From contig JAVXUO010002815.1 of assembly GCA_033065855.1 (NCBI GenBank), forward strand, positions 62,001 to 126,000: a stretch of DNA of 64,000 nt. The letters are read 5' to 3'. Position 1 is the stretch's first letter; every line of letters starts with the position of its first letter. The DNA comes from Escallonia rubra. Its lineage: Eukaryota > Streptophyta > Magnoliopsida > Escalloniales > Escalloniaceae. Position numbers and translations under genes: made by a program. Positions 12,504-24,900 of this stretch are shown piece by piece. Under the pieces are notes generated by a model. It was not told the DNA's origin. It ran no database searches and was given only the letters and a program-made list of their open reading frames with translations.

Positions 12504-15500
12504 ATGGCGAAGCCGATGGTACTCACCATTTCGATACCAGGCGGTGGTGGTGCTCTCGCTCTCCTCCTCCTTATGCTGCTTCTCATCATCATTGTCATCG
12601 TTTTTGCCTGCAAGCCATGGCGCTTCTTCTCCCGCTCTTCCCGCTCCCGCACGATCAAGGTCTATACTCTCTTTCTCTCTCACACATACATTGCTAATCG
12701 CTCGCTGCCAGATTATGCCATTCGTTTCATTTATTTTGTTAGGGTCTTTGTTTTCTGCTCATCATCGATTAAAAAACAAACACCCTTTTCATCACTAGTC
12801 CCATCGGTATTCTATTTGGTCTGGAATTGCTGGGGATAAAAAATGTTGTTAACTGGGTAATGATTAAACTGAATGCTAACATTAAGTTATAAAGGGTTAG
12901 ACGGGTCTTATTGGTGGCTCTTTTTTCTTTTCTTTCTCTCTCATGGATGTGTAATTGATAGTGCAATTCAGGGTTAGTCGAAATTTGGATGTGGTTGATT
13001 TTAGCTGAACTTTTGGGCAGTTCGAAAGCATTGTAGTCTTTAAAGGCAAGAACGGGTTCTTTGATGTTTACATGTCTAAGAAGTGTAAAGTTGATGATTT
13101 TGGAGCATCATCAATTATGAAATAATACCATGATATTCATACATTTGACAAGCTGTTATGTACTACTTTTACTAGAGTATTAGAAGAAGATTGATGCTGT
13201 AAAGTGATTCATATTGAGGTAAATGTCAAATGACCTTTAATCTGAAGATAAAAGATGAAGTAAAAACTGCAGTACAAATTGTCATTAAAGAAGTCAAGGC
13301 ATTCCCCTATTTGCTTAAATGCACTGGTTACTAGCAGAAAAAAACGTGAGAGTGAAAAAGAATGAAATTGTAGTTTACAAAAAGATTGGCTTGGCTTGCA
13401 GCCACTGGTTGATTCATATCGTGTATCATAAAATACATATGGGGTGTCGTAACATACATATTACTTATCGTAAGATATGGTGTAAATTTAGATATGCACA
13501 GCCCCTATCATTTGGGTCCTGAGCCTCGTTGCATGGGGCCTGAGAGTTATGCTGTTTGATATACTTTCTTCTCTCTCCATGGAGCTCAATTCTCTGTTAA
13601 GGGTTCAGTGTACAAGAAAGCAACTTGAACTCAATATTATGAGCATTACTTATTGTCTATTTGCGAGTGACGAGAAGTTTCTTGATTCTAATTCTTGACA
13701 GTATATGGTCACTTTGGCTGTTCACATAAAATTCCCAGCACACAGGTTTTTCATTGGAATCAACTGTGCAACGAATCATTCAGTAATAACAAGTACCAAA
13801 ATAGAAGAAAAAACTAGTAAGTAAATACAGTTTAGAAGTATTTTTTCTGTAGGCCGGTTAATCATTCCTAAGGTTTTTCTTCTTTTTTTGGTCTATCAAA
13901 GGCCTGGGTTACAAAATAAGGCATCCCCCCCCACACACACACACACCCACCCACCCAACCCTAGCCCCCAATCTCCGGCTTAGGCAGGATCCATCGTAGG
14001 TCTCTTGTACAGCCAAGAGACTTCACCAGCTGAATGAGCTGTCACCCACTTCTTCTTCTTCTTTACCTTCTAGCGCCTTGATGTACGTAGCCTTCTCATA
14101 ATAGGCAAGCAGTAGTTCCTATTCTGAGAGTCTTATGGTTTAAGGAAAAGTTTGTTGGAGCAACATGTCTAATTTTAATGGATTTAATTGAAGGCATCTT
14201 TTGGATTTTGAGTTGCATGGTAACTGTTCCATACTTAGTTGCCTGTCTCTGTTCCATGCTGAGTTGCATGGCAACTATCATTTTTAAGGTTTGTGGATTT
14301 AGTGAGAAAAATTTGAGTACATTTTGTATCACCCCATATCTTCTCCACAATTACAAATATCTAATAACCTTTCTGGTCTTGGGATTTTAAGACTCATCTC
14401 TGATTACACCTTGTGATTATGTCTTTCTAGGTTGATGACATTGAGAGGCCTCTTGTTTCTGAAGATTTAAGTCTGCTTCATAGCCAGAGCACCGAGTTTG
14501 CTAGAAATTTTGCTCCAGAGGAGGGTTTTCATCAAACTGAAGGGCATTTCAACTCATCCCGGAGTCATGGACTTGCTCATAAACAAAGACTTCCTCCTAC
14601 AACTCCCCAGTTGGCACATAGTATGCAACTCTCTCTCGTACCTGTCAATATAAAGGTGTTATGTTTCTAGCTTGTTATTTGTTCTTCCTGAGCAAAAATT
14701 AGAAGATTATCCTTGCTCCTTCCAGGTGATAGCTTTGTACTAGACATTCATGAACCTTCAGAAGATGCTTTGGTTGGTCAGACCCTTAAGCGTCCACTGG
14801 TAGCAAACTACCCTGAGGAGCAGAAACGTGGCAGAAAGGATGGTTTAAGTTATGACTCGAGATTTGACGATGATAAGTTTAGAGAGTTTGTTCCAAAAGA
14901 TGCTGCAAATCAAAGTAAGTTCTCCTTCTCTCACTTAAAAGGAGGTTTACGTTTCTCTTGCTTTTCTAATTGCCTGAATATGTAAGACATGTCATCATAT
15001 CTCTCTGTTAGATGTGCAGGAAGTGCAGGAAGCATCCTCATGCTGGAGGTTATCTCCGGTCCCTCTTGTGGGCTTCGCTATTCCATACAGTCAACAAATA
15101 CAGCTGGCCTTCCACTCACGCTTGGAAGAGTTTCACCAAGTGATGTATTATTGAAGGATTCAGAGGTGTCAGGAAAGCATGCGCTAATAAGCTGGAATTT
15201 GAATGTAAGATTCTTGAAACCGGTACCAGTTTGATATGTCTTGTGGTTAGCTATGCTCTTGTAATGTAGCAAAATACTTGCACGACTCACGGTGATATTA
15301 TTTCAGAAATTGAAATGGGAGCTGGTCGACATGGGTAGCTTAAATGGAACACTAATAAATTCCCAGGCAGTCAATCATCCTCACTCTGTAAGTAGACATT
15401 GGGGTGATCCAATTGAGCTTGCAACTGGAGATATAGTTACTCTTGGCACGACTTCAAAGATAATTGTAAGTCACGGTGTCAAGAAGTACTTAATGTCTTT

Positions 15501-18500
15501 TGCATTCAATTGATGTGATGGTTTGCAGAATCTAATAGTTGGATATGCGTATTTTAGTAGGACCTTGTTCCAAGAGGATAGTTGGTAAAGTCAAAATGGA
15601 CTTCTTTTCCCAAAACCTAAATATGATTACTATTCAGTATTTTGACTCTCTCTGTAGTGGATTTGCTGCTCGTAAATGTGCTTTTACATTCAATCTTACA
15701 CTTTTTTCTTCCAATTTTGTTCCTGTTGTTGCAGGTTCAAATTACATCTGTAGCAGAGCAGATTCCATTTGGAGTTGGTGTGGCATCAGATCCCATGGCT
15801 GTGCGTCGGGGAGGAAAGAAGCTGCCCATGGAAGATGTCTGCTATTACCAGTGGCCACTTCCTGGGGCTGATCAGGTTTCAAATTTATATGAGCTGTTTG
15901 TTCCAACTAGCTCATTATATTCTTCGAAAGTGCTAATATGTGCAGTTTCGGATGTTGCAGTTTGGTATGTTTGGTATATGTGATGGACATGGTGGAGCTG
16001 GTGCTGCCACAAACGCTAGCAAGTTAGTTTTCGAATTCTTCTTTTGCCAGAATTCGTTTTTGAATTATATGTGATAACACTTCTTTTGTGAGCAGGAGAA
16101 TAAATACACAGAATCACCATATATGAGTTGTGATTAGTACCTTAACAATTGATTAGTTCTTTCTTCCGCACCAAATGTTTGAAATGCTTTGATTGGTCTT
16201 GGTAACTTGTAGCATAGCTTGGTTGCAATTCTGTCTGGTGGAGTAATGGCACCTGATTTTATTTCATCATACTTTGATGAACATCTGCTTTCACTTTATC
16301 TTCCTCTGAACACACGCTCAAATTTGGCGCCTACTGAGCAGCAGCTGCTGAATTTGAACTTGCAGCAGAGAGTAAAAAGCCTAATTCTTGTTAGGTTGCC
16401 AATTGATTGGAAATTGATGTTATGTCGAAATCCTATTCACCTTGTAGATGATGTCATTTGAGATGCAGAAGCTTTTTCCCATCTCACTTTTACATTATGC
16501 ATGTCAAGCTGTTATGCTCACATCCACCAGTTATCGTTTTTGATACATGCTGCCCATTACCTAGACACATGCAGTTCATAGCTCAGCGCGGGTGCTTTTT
16601 CTTCCCTCCATTCTTTTGTTCATTCATCAGTGGCATGCTATATAACGTACTGTCATATTTCTCTCTCCAGAATTATGCCCGAGATCGTTGCGAGTATCTT
16701 ATCGGATTCATTGAGAAGAGAAAAGGTTTTGGCAGAATGCGATGCCTCAGATGTCCTTAGAGAAGCATTTTTCCAAACAGAAGCATGCTTGAATCACTAC
16801 TATGAGGTCTTTTCCCCAACATGGCTTTAGTTGTTCTGTTTCTCTTCCTCTTGATATTTGCCTGGTTGATTCTTGATGGAAATGTCGATGGTTTTCCTCT
16901 GTATTACTCCTGTTTTTGTCAACAAAATGACTTTTTTTTTTGCAGTTTTTTGTCCTTGCCTTGTTTTATTTTTGGGGAGCTGTTTTCCTCATAGACTTGG
17001 CCATATGTACCCTCAACTTTGTATCCGGGCTTATATATTCTTGCTTCTTTTATCCTGTATACATGGTCCTTGTACAGTGCAATAAATAATTTTTGAAGAG
17101 TCAGTTCTTGGGTATTTGTTCCAACCTTGCTTTAAACATGGACTAACTTAGTACCATCATTTGTTAGCCCCGTCAGTTTGACATGCAAATTTCTTTGAGG
17201 GATTTGTAAGCGTTATCCTTTTCCGCAAGTTGATTCTTCTTAGTTCTTTCTTTGATATCAAAGACTTCATCGCTGCTGGAATTAGTAGGTTAGGAGTTTG
17301 TTTATCTATTTAGTTTCTATTTCAGGGTGGGTAATCCTGTTTTCCTTTACATTCTTTTGTATACTCAGTGGTAATTGGGTCACACCCCCTTGGCGTACAC
17401 TGCTGTATTTAGTTATAAGCACGCTTTCTGAAAAATATTTGGCATGCTAAGGTAACTGTTTTAGAATGCTATTTAATGCTGATGTAAGCCTAGTGATAAT
17501 AGGCAGTGTAGCTCCTTATTTGAGTAAGTAAAAGGAGTGATAGTCTCATTGCCCAATCTCTGTTAATTTTTTGATAGCCTTTTAGTGCAGATTTTGAAAG
17601 AGTAAAATATTTGCATATCCATTTATTTTGGTTTTAGGCTGTCTGTGATAAGTAGTGTAGCTCATAATGGCGTAAGTAGTTACGCCTCCGCTTCTTTGCT
17701 GATATAGGAGGATTTGTTAATCAAGGCATGGGGTATAGTAAAATTTCTTGGAAGTCATACATATTTCTTCGTGTTTATTTGCTGTCAGAGACTTTGTCTG
17801 TGAAAATCTAATTTTGTATGTTCTGAGGTTTAAGGCTATATAATGGGATGTAATAATCGAAGTCTTTCAGGGTTGTACTGCAACAGTGCTTCTGGTTTGG
17901 TCTGATGGCCACGAAAATTTCTTTGCACAATGTGCAAATGTTGGAGACTCAGCTTGTGTCCTCAAGTATGTGCTCTTGTTATTGTTCTTGTGTTCATTAA
18001 AATTAAATTATTAATTTTGAGCATCTAAACATGCTTAGAGGTTATCTAATTATCTCCCTGGATAAGTTTAGCGGCCTTGTAATATCCTGTATCATAATGT
18101 TCCAGATCTTACATAAAGGCGACGTGTATGGTTTCAGTTTTTGAATCTTATGTGGGATACTATTAGATTATAGATGTAAACTTATAGATGCATGTTTCTT
18201 GGAACATTGGGAGAAGCGAGATTTTTACTTCTTTCTCTTTGGTGGCCCTCCTTTTTTCTGCTTTTATTTGTTGTAGGCAGACTTAATAGTTCTTCTAAGT
18301 TGAAGGGAAAATTTTATCTAATGGCCGTGAGGTGATTGTAAATTTGTTACTGAAATGCGACTTCTTTGGTGGACGAGGGTCACACAAGGAATACAAATGT
18401 ATATATTTGCAGGCAGGTGGACCTATTGAGGAGAAGATGAGGAAGCTTGAGATGGTCTGGACATATTCAACAAAGGCTTTCTGATGCCCGGTGAGAAAAA

Positions 18501-20172
18501 GAGTGACTTGCGCCTAGTTTACGGGGAAGGAGGAGAATAGATATAATGATTTGGAGAGTTGTAGTGAGATAGGGCTTGATGGCTAGAAATATATAGAAGA
18601 GAGGAAAAAAGAACTCATGTAGCCAATCTTAACTGGTTCATGAACGGATTCTTGAGCGTCATCTTATCATGATAATGATTGTTATTGCCACCAAGCAGCT
18701 ACCGAGTTTTGCAATTTTTGTTGCCAAAAATTTATAGAAAGGATAGGTTTTTGCTAGAGTCGCATCAATCGGGACTCACCATACTAGAACAGATGTTTGA
18801 ACTTTTGTAGAGTCATTATAAATGGGTGATGTGCTTTCTCTAGGAACCGAATTCTATTTATTGGTTTACTTAGATTGAATTCTTTGTTGGCCTAACCTTT
18901 CAAGCGTGTTGGTGGTCGTGGCAGCATTGATGGGAAGCTGATGAAGTTAAGCGAAGACCATAGAATAACCAGTTACTCTGAAAGACTCCGGATCCAAGCA
19001 ACAGGAGAACCTTTGAAAGATGGGGAAACACGACTATGTGGTATTGAATTATTTACTTCCTCTATTTGTTATTTCCTCACATGAATGCAAATGATCAATT
19101 GACCATTGTTTATTGAAAAAATAAAAATTTCTTTGGGTCTTCTTTCAGGTTTGAACCTTGCTCGGATGTTGGGAGACAAATTTCTTAAACAGCAGGACGT
19201 TCGCTTCAGTTCGGAACCTTTTATTAGTCAAGTTGTGTATATACATCAAGCAAGCCACAGCTTTGCGCTAATAGCAAGGTGATTTTGCGTTAGTTATATA
19301 TTAGAATATGTCGCTGCTTTGGCCGGAAAAGATGTTGTCATCAGCTTTTGCTTTTATTGTTTATCTCTTCTGGCTAAAATTGGCTCATGCAAGCTGAAAC
19401 TGGGCCAGCTTGGATCTTCCGTAAGATGGTTTTTGATTGGAGTAGAAACTTCGTTACTTTTATTCATACCTATAGCTAGTAGTCCAAGAAAATGTTCAGG
19501 CACTTCATTTCTATTATCTGAAGGATGTCATCTAAAGGTATCTTGGAGTGCGTGAACCATTAATATCCCCCCCCCCCCCCTCTCCCCCAGTTATGTCTCA
19601 GAGGATCCTGCAACATCTCTCTCTCATGGGGGAGAAATAACAATCATTTACTTTCTCACGAAGGGAGAGAAAAAATCACGAGGCCGAATGTGTTTAAAGA
19701 AAAATATATTTGTTGGAAATGAAGTGGTGAAAGAGAAATGTGAAATAATGAGGGAAATTGAGAAATAGATGAATACTATTGAAAATTTCCTTTGAGTGCG
19801 CGAAGTTTTTGTTTTCTCTCTTTTTTTTTTTGGCATACTTAATGGGGGGATTTCTGGCTTTGGATGCAGTGATGGCTTTTGGGATGTTGTGAATTACAAG
19901 AAGGCAATTCAGCTTGTCCATCAGGTATCGTCACTTCTTCAATGGCTCTCTACTCGGTCAATTTGGAAAGTTGCTTAATATGTATTCTTCGCTTATATTT
20001 TTTTGCCCAGGCAAGGGAGAGAAATGCTACAGATAGAGAGAATTTGGCAGAGAAGATAGCTAATTTTTTATTGAGCGAGGCAAGAACACAGCGTACAAAA
20101 GATAACACCTCTATAGTTTTCTTAGATTTTGACAGCACCAATAGAACCTATTCTTGTAAAGTTGATCCTTAG
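12504..20172 (+). CDS. KAPP: Kinase-associated protein phosphatase (KAPP), 588 aa, 13 exons
   Basis: Exons: 12504-12659, 14431-14620, 14726-14914, 15029-15204, 15307-15465, 15735-15875, 15961-16022, 16671-16806, 17871-17965, 18925-19040, 19149-19278, 19870-19924, 20011-20172 (stop TAG). They sum to 1767 nt, close to Arabidopsis KAPP (about 580 aa). Residues 15-36 form a Leu/Ile-rich signal anchor followed by basic residues, so the rest should face the cytosol. The FHA domain (about 185-290) keeps Gly211, Arg212, Ser226, His229 and Asn250, the phosphothreonine-binding set. The PP2C domain (about 305-582) has MED at 322-324, DGHGG at 345-349, GDSA at 428-431, EDHR at 445-448, DG at 518-519 and DNTSIVFLDF near the end, so the metal-binding acidic residues are present. 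KAPP binds phosphorylated receptor-like kinases such as CLV1 and dampens their signalling (family knowledge). The least certain junctions are exon 4 (two possible acceptors) and exon 10. Confidence 0.93.
12660..14430 (+). other. KAPP intron 1 (1.77 kb)
   Basis: The intron runs from a GTCTAT donor after the anchor exon to TTTCTAG. It contains CA/C-rich low-complexity sequence at about 13927-13960. I see no other gene in it. Confidence 0.7.
18418..18650 (+). mobile_element. LINE 3' fragment in KAPP intron 9
   Basis: The stretch resembles the C-terminal tail of plant L1-type LINE ORF2: a degraded form of the common RLRWFGHVQRRP..DAPVRR coding motif (GAGATGGTCTGGACATATTC, then TGATGCCCGGTGAG). 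About 110 bp later comes CATGTAGCCAATCTTAACTGG, like the CATGTAGCCGACCCCAA segment near many LINE 3' ends. It is heavily mutated and short, so it is an old 5'-truncated insertion. It lies inside the intron at 17966-18924 and does not touch the exons. Confidence 0.6.
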
Positions 20173-21125
20173 TATGAACAACATGATGTTAGTGTTACAA
20201 TCTTATATTATTAGGCCAATTTTGATGTTCAAATTAGTCTCTTCTGAACTTCTCTTTCACGCCGGTGTTCAAAGTTCACTTGAGCAAACCGATAGTATGT
20301 CCAACTTGGTGCTTGCAAAGCTTCGAAGCGTTAACAAAGGCGACTTCATTGAATTCTCAAGTACTTGGAGATGGCACCATGGATACAGAGAGGAGGACCT
20401 TGAGGCAGTATTTCCTCTCAGCTGCCCGAGTAGATGTTTAGCTCCATCTTCATGGTCTTACAAGGAAGTGGGATTATCTGCTCTTACATTGTCCGATAGC
20501 CAAGCGAAGGATTGGATTCGGTGTTCGCTCTGTTGGGGGTTGCATGGGTGATGCCACAATCTGCTGTTGATAGGTTGAACATTGTGTCCCTGTACAGAAA
20601 AGAGATGGCTTCCGGAAACAGAGCTCTTCATGTTGATTCCTCCCTGCGCTTTTTGGTGCTTACAGAAATCTCAGAGCTTCTGGAGGGTCGGAGAGTTCTA
20701 TTGAGAATTTAAAGGCTCGGCTACTTCAGCGTTCTGGGCTGCGGAAAATGTTACGGTTCAAATTGTACACTGATTATTTGATTGTACACTAATTAACAAA
20801 TAATCAGCACAATTTGGGCAGTAATTGAAAGCCAACCACAAACCTATTGCCATATCTAAGTTGCAGACATGGGGTTGGGGCTTGAACGGAAAGATATCCT
20901 GGATAATAGTTAGTATTTGCTGTGGCACATATAAAGAAAATAAGAAGTTACTGGTTTCGAGAAGGTGGAAGTTTCTTTTGCTGCATTTTGAAACTTAATA
21001 TTTTCGTTTTAGGGCTTCTTATGCAAGCTGGGTAGATTACAATCCTTCTTGATTTTCATTCCTATGGTGTGTTGTGTTGAGGCTGACGGAAACGTATAAA
21101 GTAACTTAACGATAAGATGTATTAA
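20173..21125 (+). other. KAPP 3' flank with an unrecognised open stretch
   Basis: The KAPP 3' UTR should begin here. From about 20256 to 20712 the sequence is less AT-rich and open in overlapping frames, but I recognise no domain. It could be a remnant of a transposon ORF. A small inverted pair (TGATTATTTG and CAAATAATCA, near 20771-20806) follows. Confidence 0.35.
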
Positions 21126-21388
21126 TCTATACTATATATAATGAGAAGTCTATTTTTGATATAATACCTTTTTGGTATTACACTGAGAGTGACTCCGGCA
21201 TTGACACGTGTCTATCATGAGGGCAAAATTGTAAAATATAATTATCCACTATCCATAAAACTATTAGTTACAAACACTCACTCTCTGCAAGTAACTACCT
21301 AATTTCTTCTACACCCTCAAAATACATTACTCATAATTTGCAATGATAGAATCGCACACGCAATACGTGTGCACGGCATCTCGTTTTG
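21126..21388 (+). mobile_element. Possible short Helitron-like element
   Basis: It starts TCTATACTATATATAATG after an A, as many plant Helitrons do. Near the other end is a hairpin CACACG-CAATA-CGTGTG, then CACGGCATCTCG. The expected CTAG-type terminus is not clear, so this is a diverged copy or a resemblance only. Confidence 0.4.
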
Positions 21389-21926
21389 AGAAAGAGAAGA
21401 CAATAACATTGTCATAGAGAGTAAAAGTCAATGGTCACAAACTCTAAGTCTAACATGGCATTAGTTGCAATGGTTTGGGACTCGCGATTAGGAAGAGAAG
21501 GAGCATATCAAATAATGTATTCGACAGTTTCTGCCAAAGCAATCTATAATATGGAAAAATTTAACTACCGATACATTTTGTTATCCTTTGATTCAAGTAT
21601 CATCGATAGAAAACGAACTTGTAAAACGAAATTGTCCTGAGTATTTCACAAACAAACTTGTGATCTAATATTCACAAGTCCATTTTACCATGTTTCAAAA
21701 TGATGATGTCTTAATCGACCCTCAACTCATCAACACCAATGCTATCAAAGTGCTTGGATCAATGGCATAAAATCAGGAGGAAGCTACTTGCCGCTTAAAA
21801 GGTGCAAAAACATCGAGAGTATAAAAATTTATGCGAGCGTTCAAATTAAGTGGAATGCAAATGTCAGTTGTTTCTTATTTTTGTTAATATAGCTTTGATT
21901 TGAGAGGGAAGTCTGTTTTCACCAAA

Positions 21927-24900
21927 ATGGCGAAGAAGAAGAAGAGAGACGAATCAGAAGCAGTGATCCATAACTACAACAAAGTGGACACTGAAATCGA
22001 GTTCGTCAACGGCCACTCTCACAAGGAAGACGATAAGAAGAAGAGCAAGAAGAAGAAGAAGAGAGAGAAAGAGCAAAACGGCGTCCAACTGAAAGAGAGA
22101 CCCACCATTAGCATCGCCCTCCCTGGCTCAGTCATCGACAACACACAGTCTTTCGAACTCGCCACTCGGGTAACTCGCTGTGCCCTCCCTACCCATTTGC
22201 TATTCCGTTTGGTCACCGAGAGAATAAGTTGGAAAAATGGACATTTGTTGTTTGCATGCCAACTGCTTGATGTTTGGTCTTTTTGAGTAAACTTAAAGAT
22301 TTTCACTTACCGAAGCTTAATACTAGTAGTTTTGGTTTTAATTGTAATTTTTTTTTTAATTTATAATGTAAGATGTAGGGGCATGTAAAAAGGTTTTCTT
22401 GGCAACACAATGGGTGGTTTTATTTTTTCCTTTGCTTAGTTTTTTTTTCCCTAACGTTGTTTCAGTTGGCAGGCCAAATTGCTCGTGCCGCTACCATTTT
22501 CCGAATAGACGAGGTATCAATCACAGTTAATGTCCTGTTGTTTCGTGTAAATGCATCATTAGAGGATTACTTCCCTTAATTTGATGTTATTTTTATACTG
22601 TCAATGTGATGTATTCTACGTAGTTCGGAGAAAGATACATAGGCTGGACTTTATATAATCCTTTCCTTCAGTCTATTTTATTGTTTTTGTGATATTTGAG
22701 TAGTGCTACTCTTCCTTTAAAATGTTGACTCCTAAATGACATGACACATTCTGGTCGATGCATTTAAGAATAGTGGACCTCAATGAGTTGAAATACTTGG
22801 CTCACTTAGAGTGTGAAATTTTTTGGGAAGGATAGCATTTCTGTTGGGAGTACTGCTTCATATGTTTAAGTAATTGCTTTGGAGACATTTTGCTCATGGA
22901 TAGATGGTTTACTTTTTTTGTATGAACAGATTGTTGTGTTTGACAATTCAGTAGATGATTCGAGTGTTACAATGGCGGATAATTCGGATGAGAATGAAAG
23001 TGGTTCTGCTTTCCTTATAAGGATTTTGCGATATCTTGAGACTCCACAATATCTGAGGAAGAGTCTTTTCCCAAGGCACAACAGCTTAAGATGTGTGGTG
23101 CGAACTCAACTTGTCAATAGTTAATTTGGATGTTAGTAGTGGGTTCCAGTTTTTGCGTGTTCTTACAAAATATGTTGTTTCACTTCCTGCAGGGTCTATT
23201 ACCCCCACTTGATGCCCCACATCATTTGCGGAAGCATGAATGGGCTTCGTATCGGGAAGGTAGGTCTTCCTTTGTCTGCTATGTTGAAATGGATCCTAGT
23301 ACGCGCTGTTGTGCTTTATGTTGTCCTACGAGTTCATTTACCTAATCACATTATCGACCAATGTTCACAAATGTGGACTAAACGTTTCATATGCAAACGA
23401 AGTAATATTTCTCTCTGAGGCCTCCTGTGCAATGTCTTGTTCTATAATGTCATGTTAAAGGATTACTCTTTGTAAACTGAATTTGTTCTCTCTGGGAGAC
23501 TTATTGATAATGCACTTATATGTCATGTTACTGGATTGATAATATAGCAGCCTAATGAGGATGAAAACACATATCAAGAGTTAGATTACTATATCTACTT
23601 TAGAAAGGAGGAGTATAACAGTGAGCTAACAAAAGCTTACTTTAAGTACAAGTGAAAACATATCTTAGTTATTCCAACATTCGTCTAGGGTCAAAGCTTT
23701 GAAATTTGAGCTGATAAAAGCACACAAATCTCAGTTATTCATCTAGGGAAGCTTAGAATGTTGAGTTTATAAAAGCACACAAATCTATGGTGGATGGTGA
23801 GGAATATGTTGGAAATGATGCAAACATCATAATATACGTCCGCTTCTTGATTTTTTCACCATCGTTTGACTTGGAGTTTTGTTTGGAGAGTGATTCAAAA
23901 CTAGTAGCAGAATATGTAGATACGAACCTGAAATATGTGAATCCCTGAAATTGGAATGTGTTGGATTTTGTTTGCCTTATGGTGCATGCTTGGTATACTT
24001 TGACCTGCCATCTTGGTTTAATGTTTGAATGGAGATATATCTTGTGTCAATTGTATCAATTTAAGTATTGCTTTTCTATTATTATTTAATCTGGTTTTGA
24101 TGCCTAAACATCCTTATAGGTGTCACTTTGAAGGAACATGCTCCAAACTCAGCAGGAACACTTGTTGATGTGGGACTAAGTAAGGTATCGTCACAGTCAA
24201 TATCTCTCTTGCTCTGTAATTAGGTTTTATGCGTATAACCTGACTTATGTACTCTTGGCATGTCAGATCTAGTTGAATGATAGTTCTTGTCCATGAATTA
24301 AGGCTTGTACTTTCGCGAGCCATATTTTGGTTAAATATTTTTGGCACCGATATCAAAAAGATGAATTCCTTTTGTACCCCCCACCCCCGTGATGTGAATG
24401 TGCTCCCGTATGGTGGGGTTGACATTTTCTGGGTTCAGGTGCCTTAAAGCAAGGAAATGTTGTTATGCAGTGTTTTCTGTCACTTGCACCATCTGCAGTT
24501 AATGGCATGTATCTAGGCTATTCCATCTGTCGGTCCTTCGCAGATCATCTATAGCATTTGCATATTTACCATGTGTCCTTCACAGATCATCTATTGCATT
24601 TGCATATTTACCATGTGCATATGTTTGCGCATGTTGAGGGGGAATTTTCACATGTATTCAGAATGTATCATTATTGCCTTAAAGCACTTATCTTTTCCAA
24701 CTATTAAGCCCATTTGGCAGCCACAGCAGTTGATGTGCATGTTGGAAGTTGGAGCAATTGGAGCCGTGGAATCACAAATATTAGGGCCTAAGTATCCATG
24801 GAGAGTATATCCCATGTGACAGAAGTTTGACTTAGATATATTGCGGAATAGTCTTTGCTGGTATTGTTGATCTGGAATGCCATTCTCCTCTCTACATTAT

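Noticed and set aside
12439-12839. Alternative frames overlapping KAPP exon 1
   Set aside because: The KAPP frame has the signal anchor and joins a chain of 12 further exons; the others are shadows.
16219-16461. Possible extra KAPP exon in intron 7
   Set aside because: The frame from exon 7 (CAA) to exon 8 (A ATT ATG) is continuous and matches the family sequence I recall (KIMPEIVASILSD); adding this stretch would disrupt the PP2C domain.
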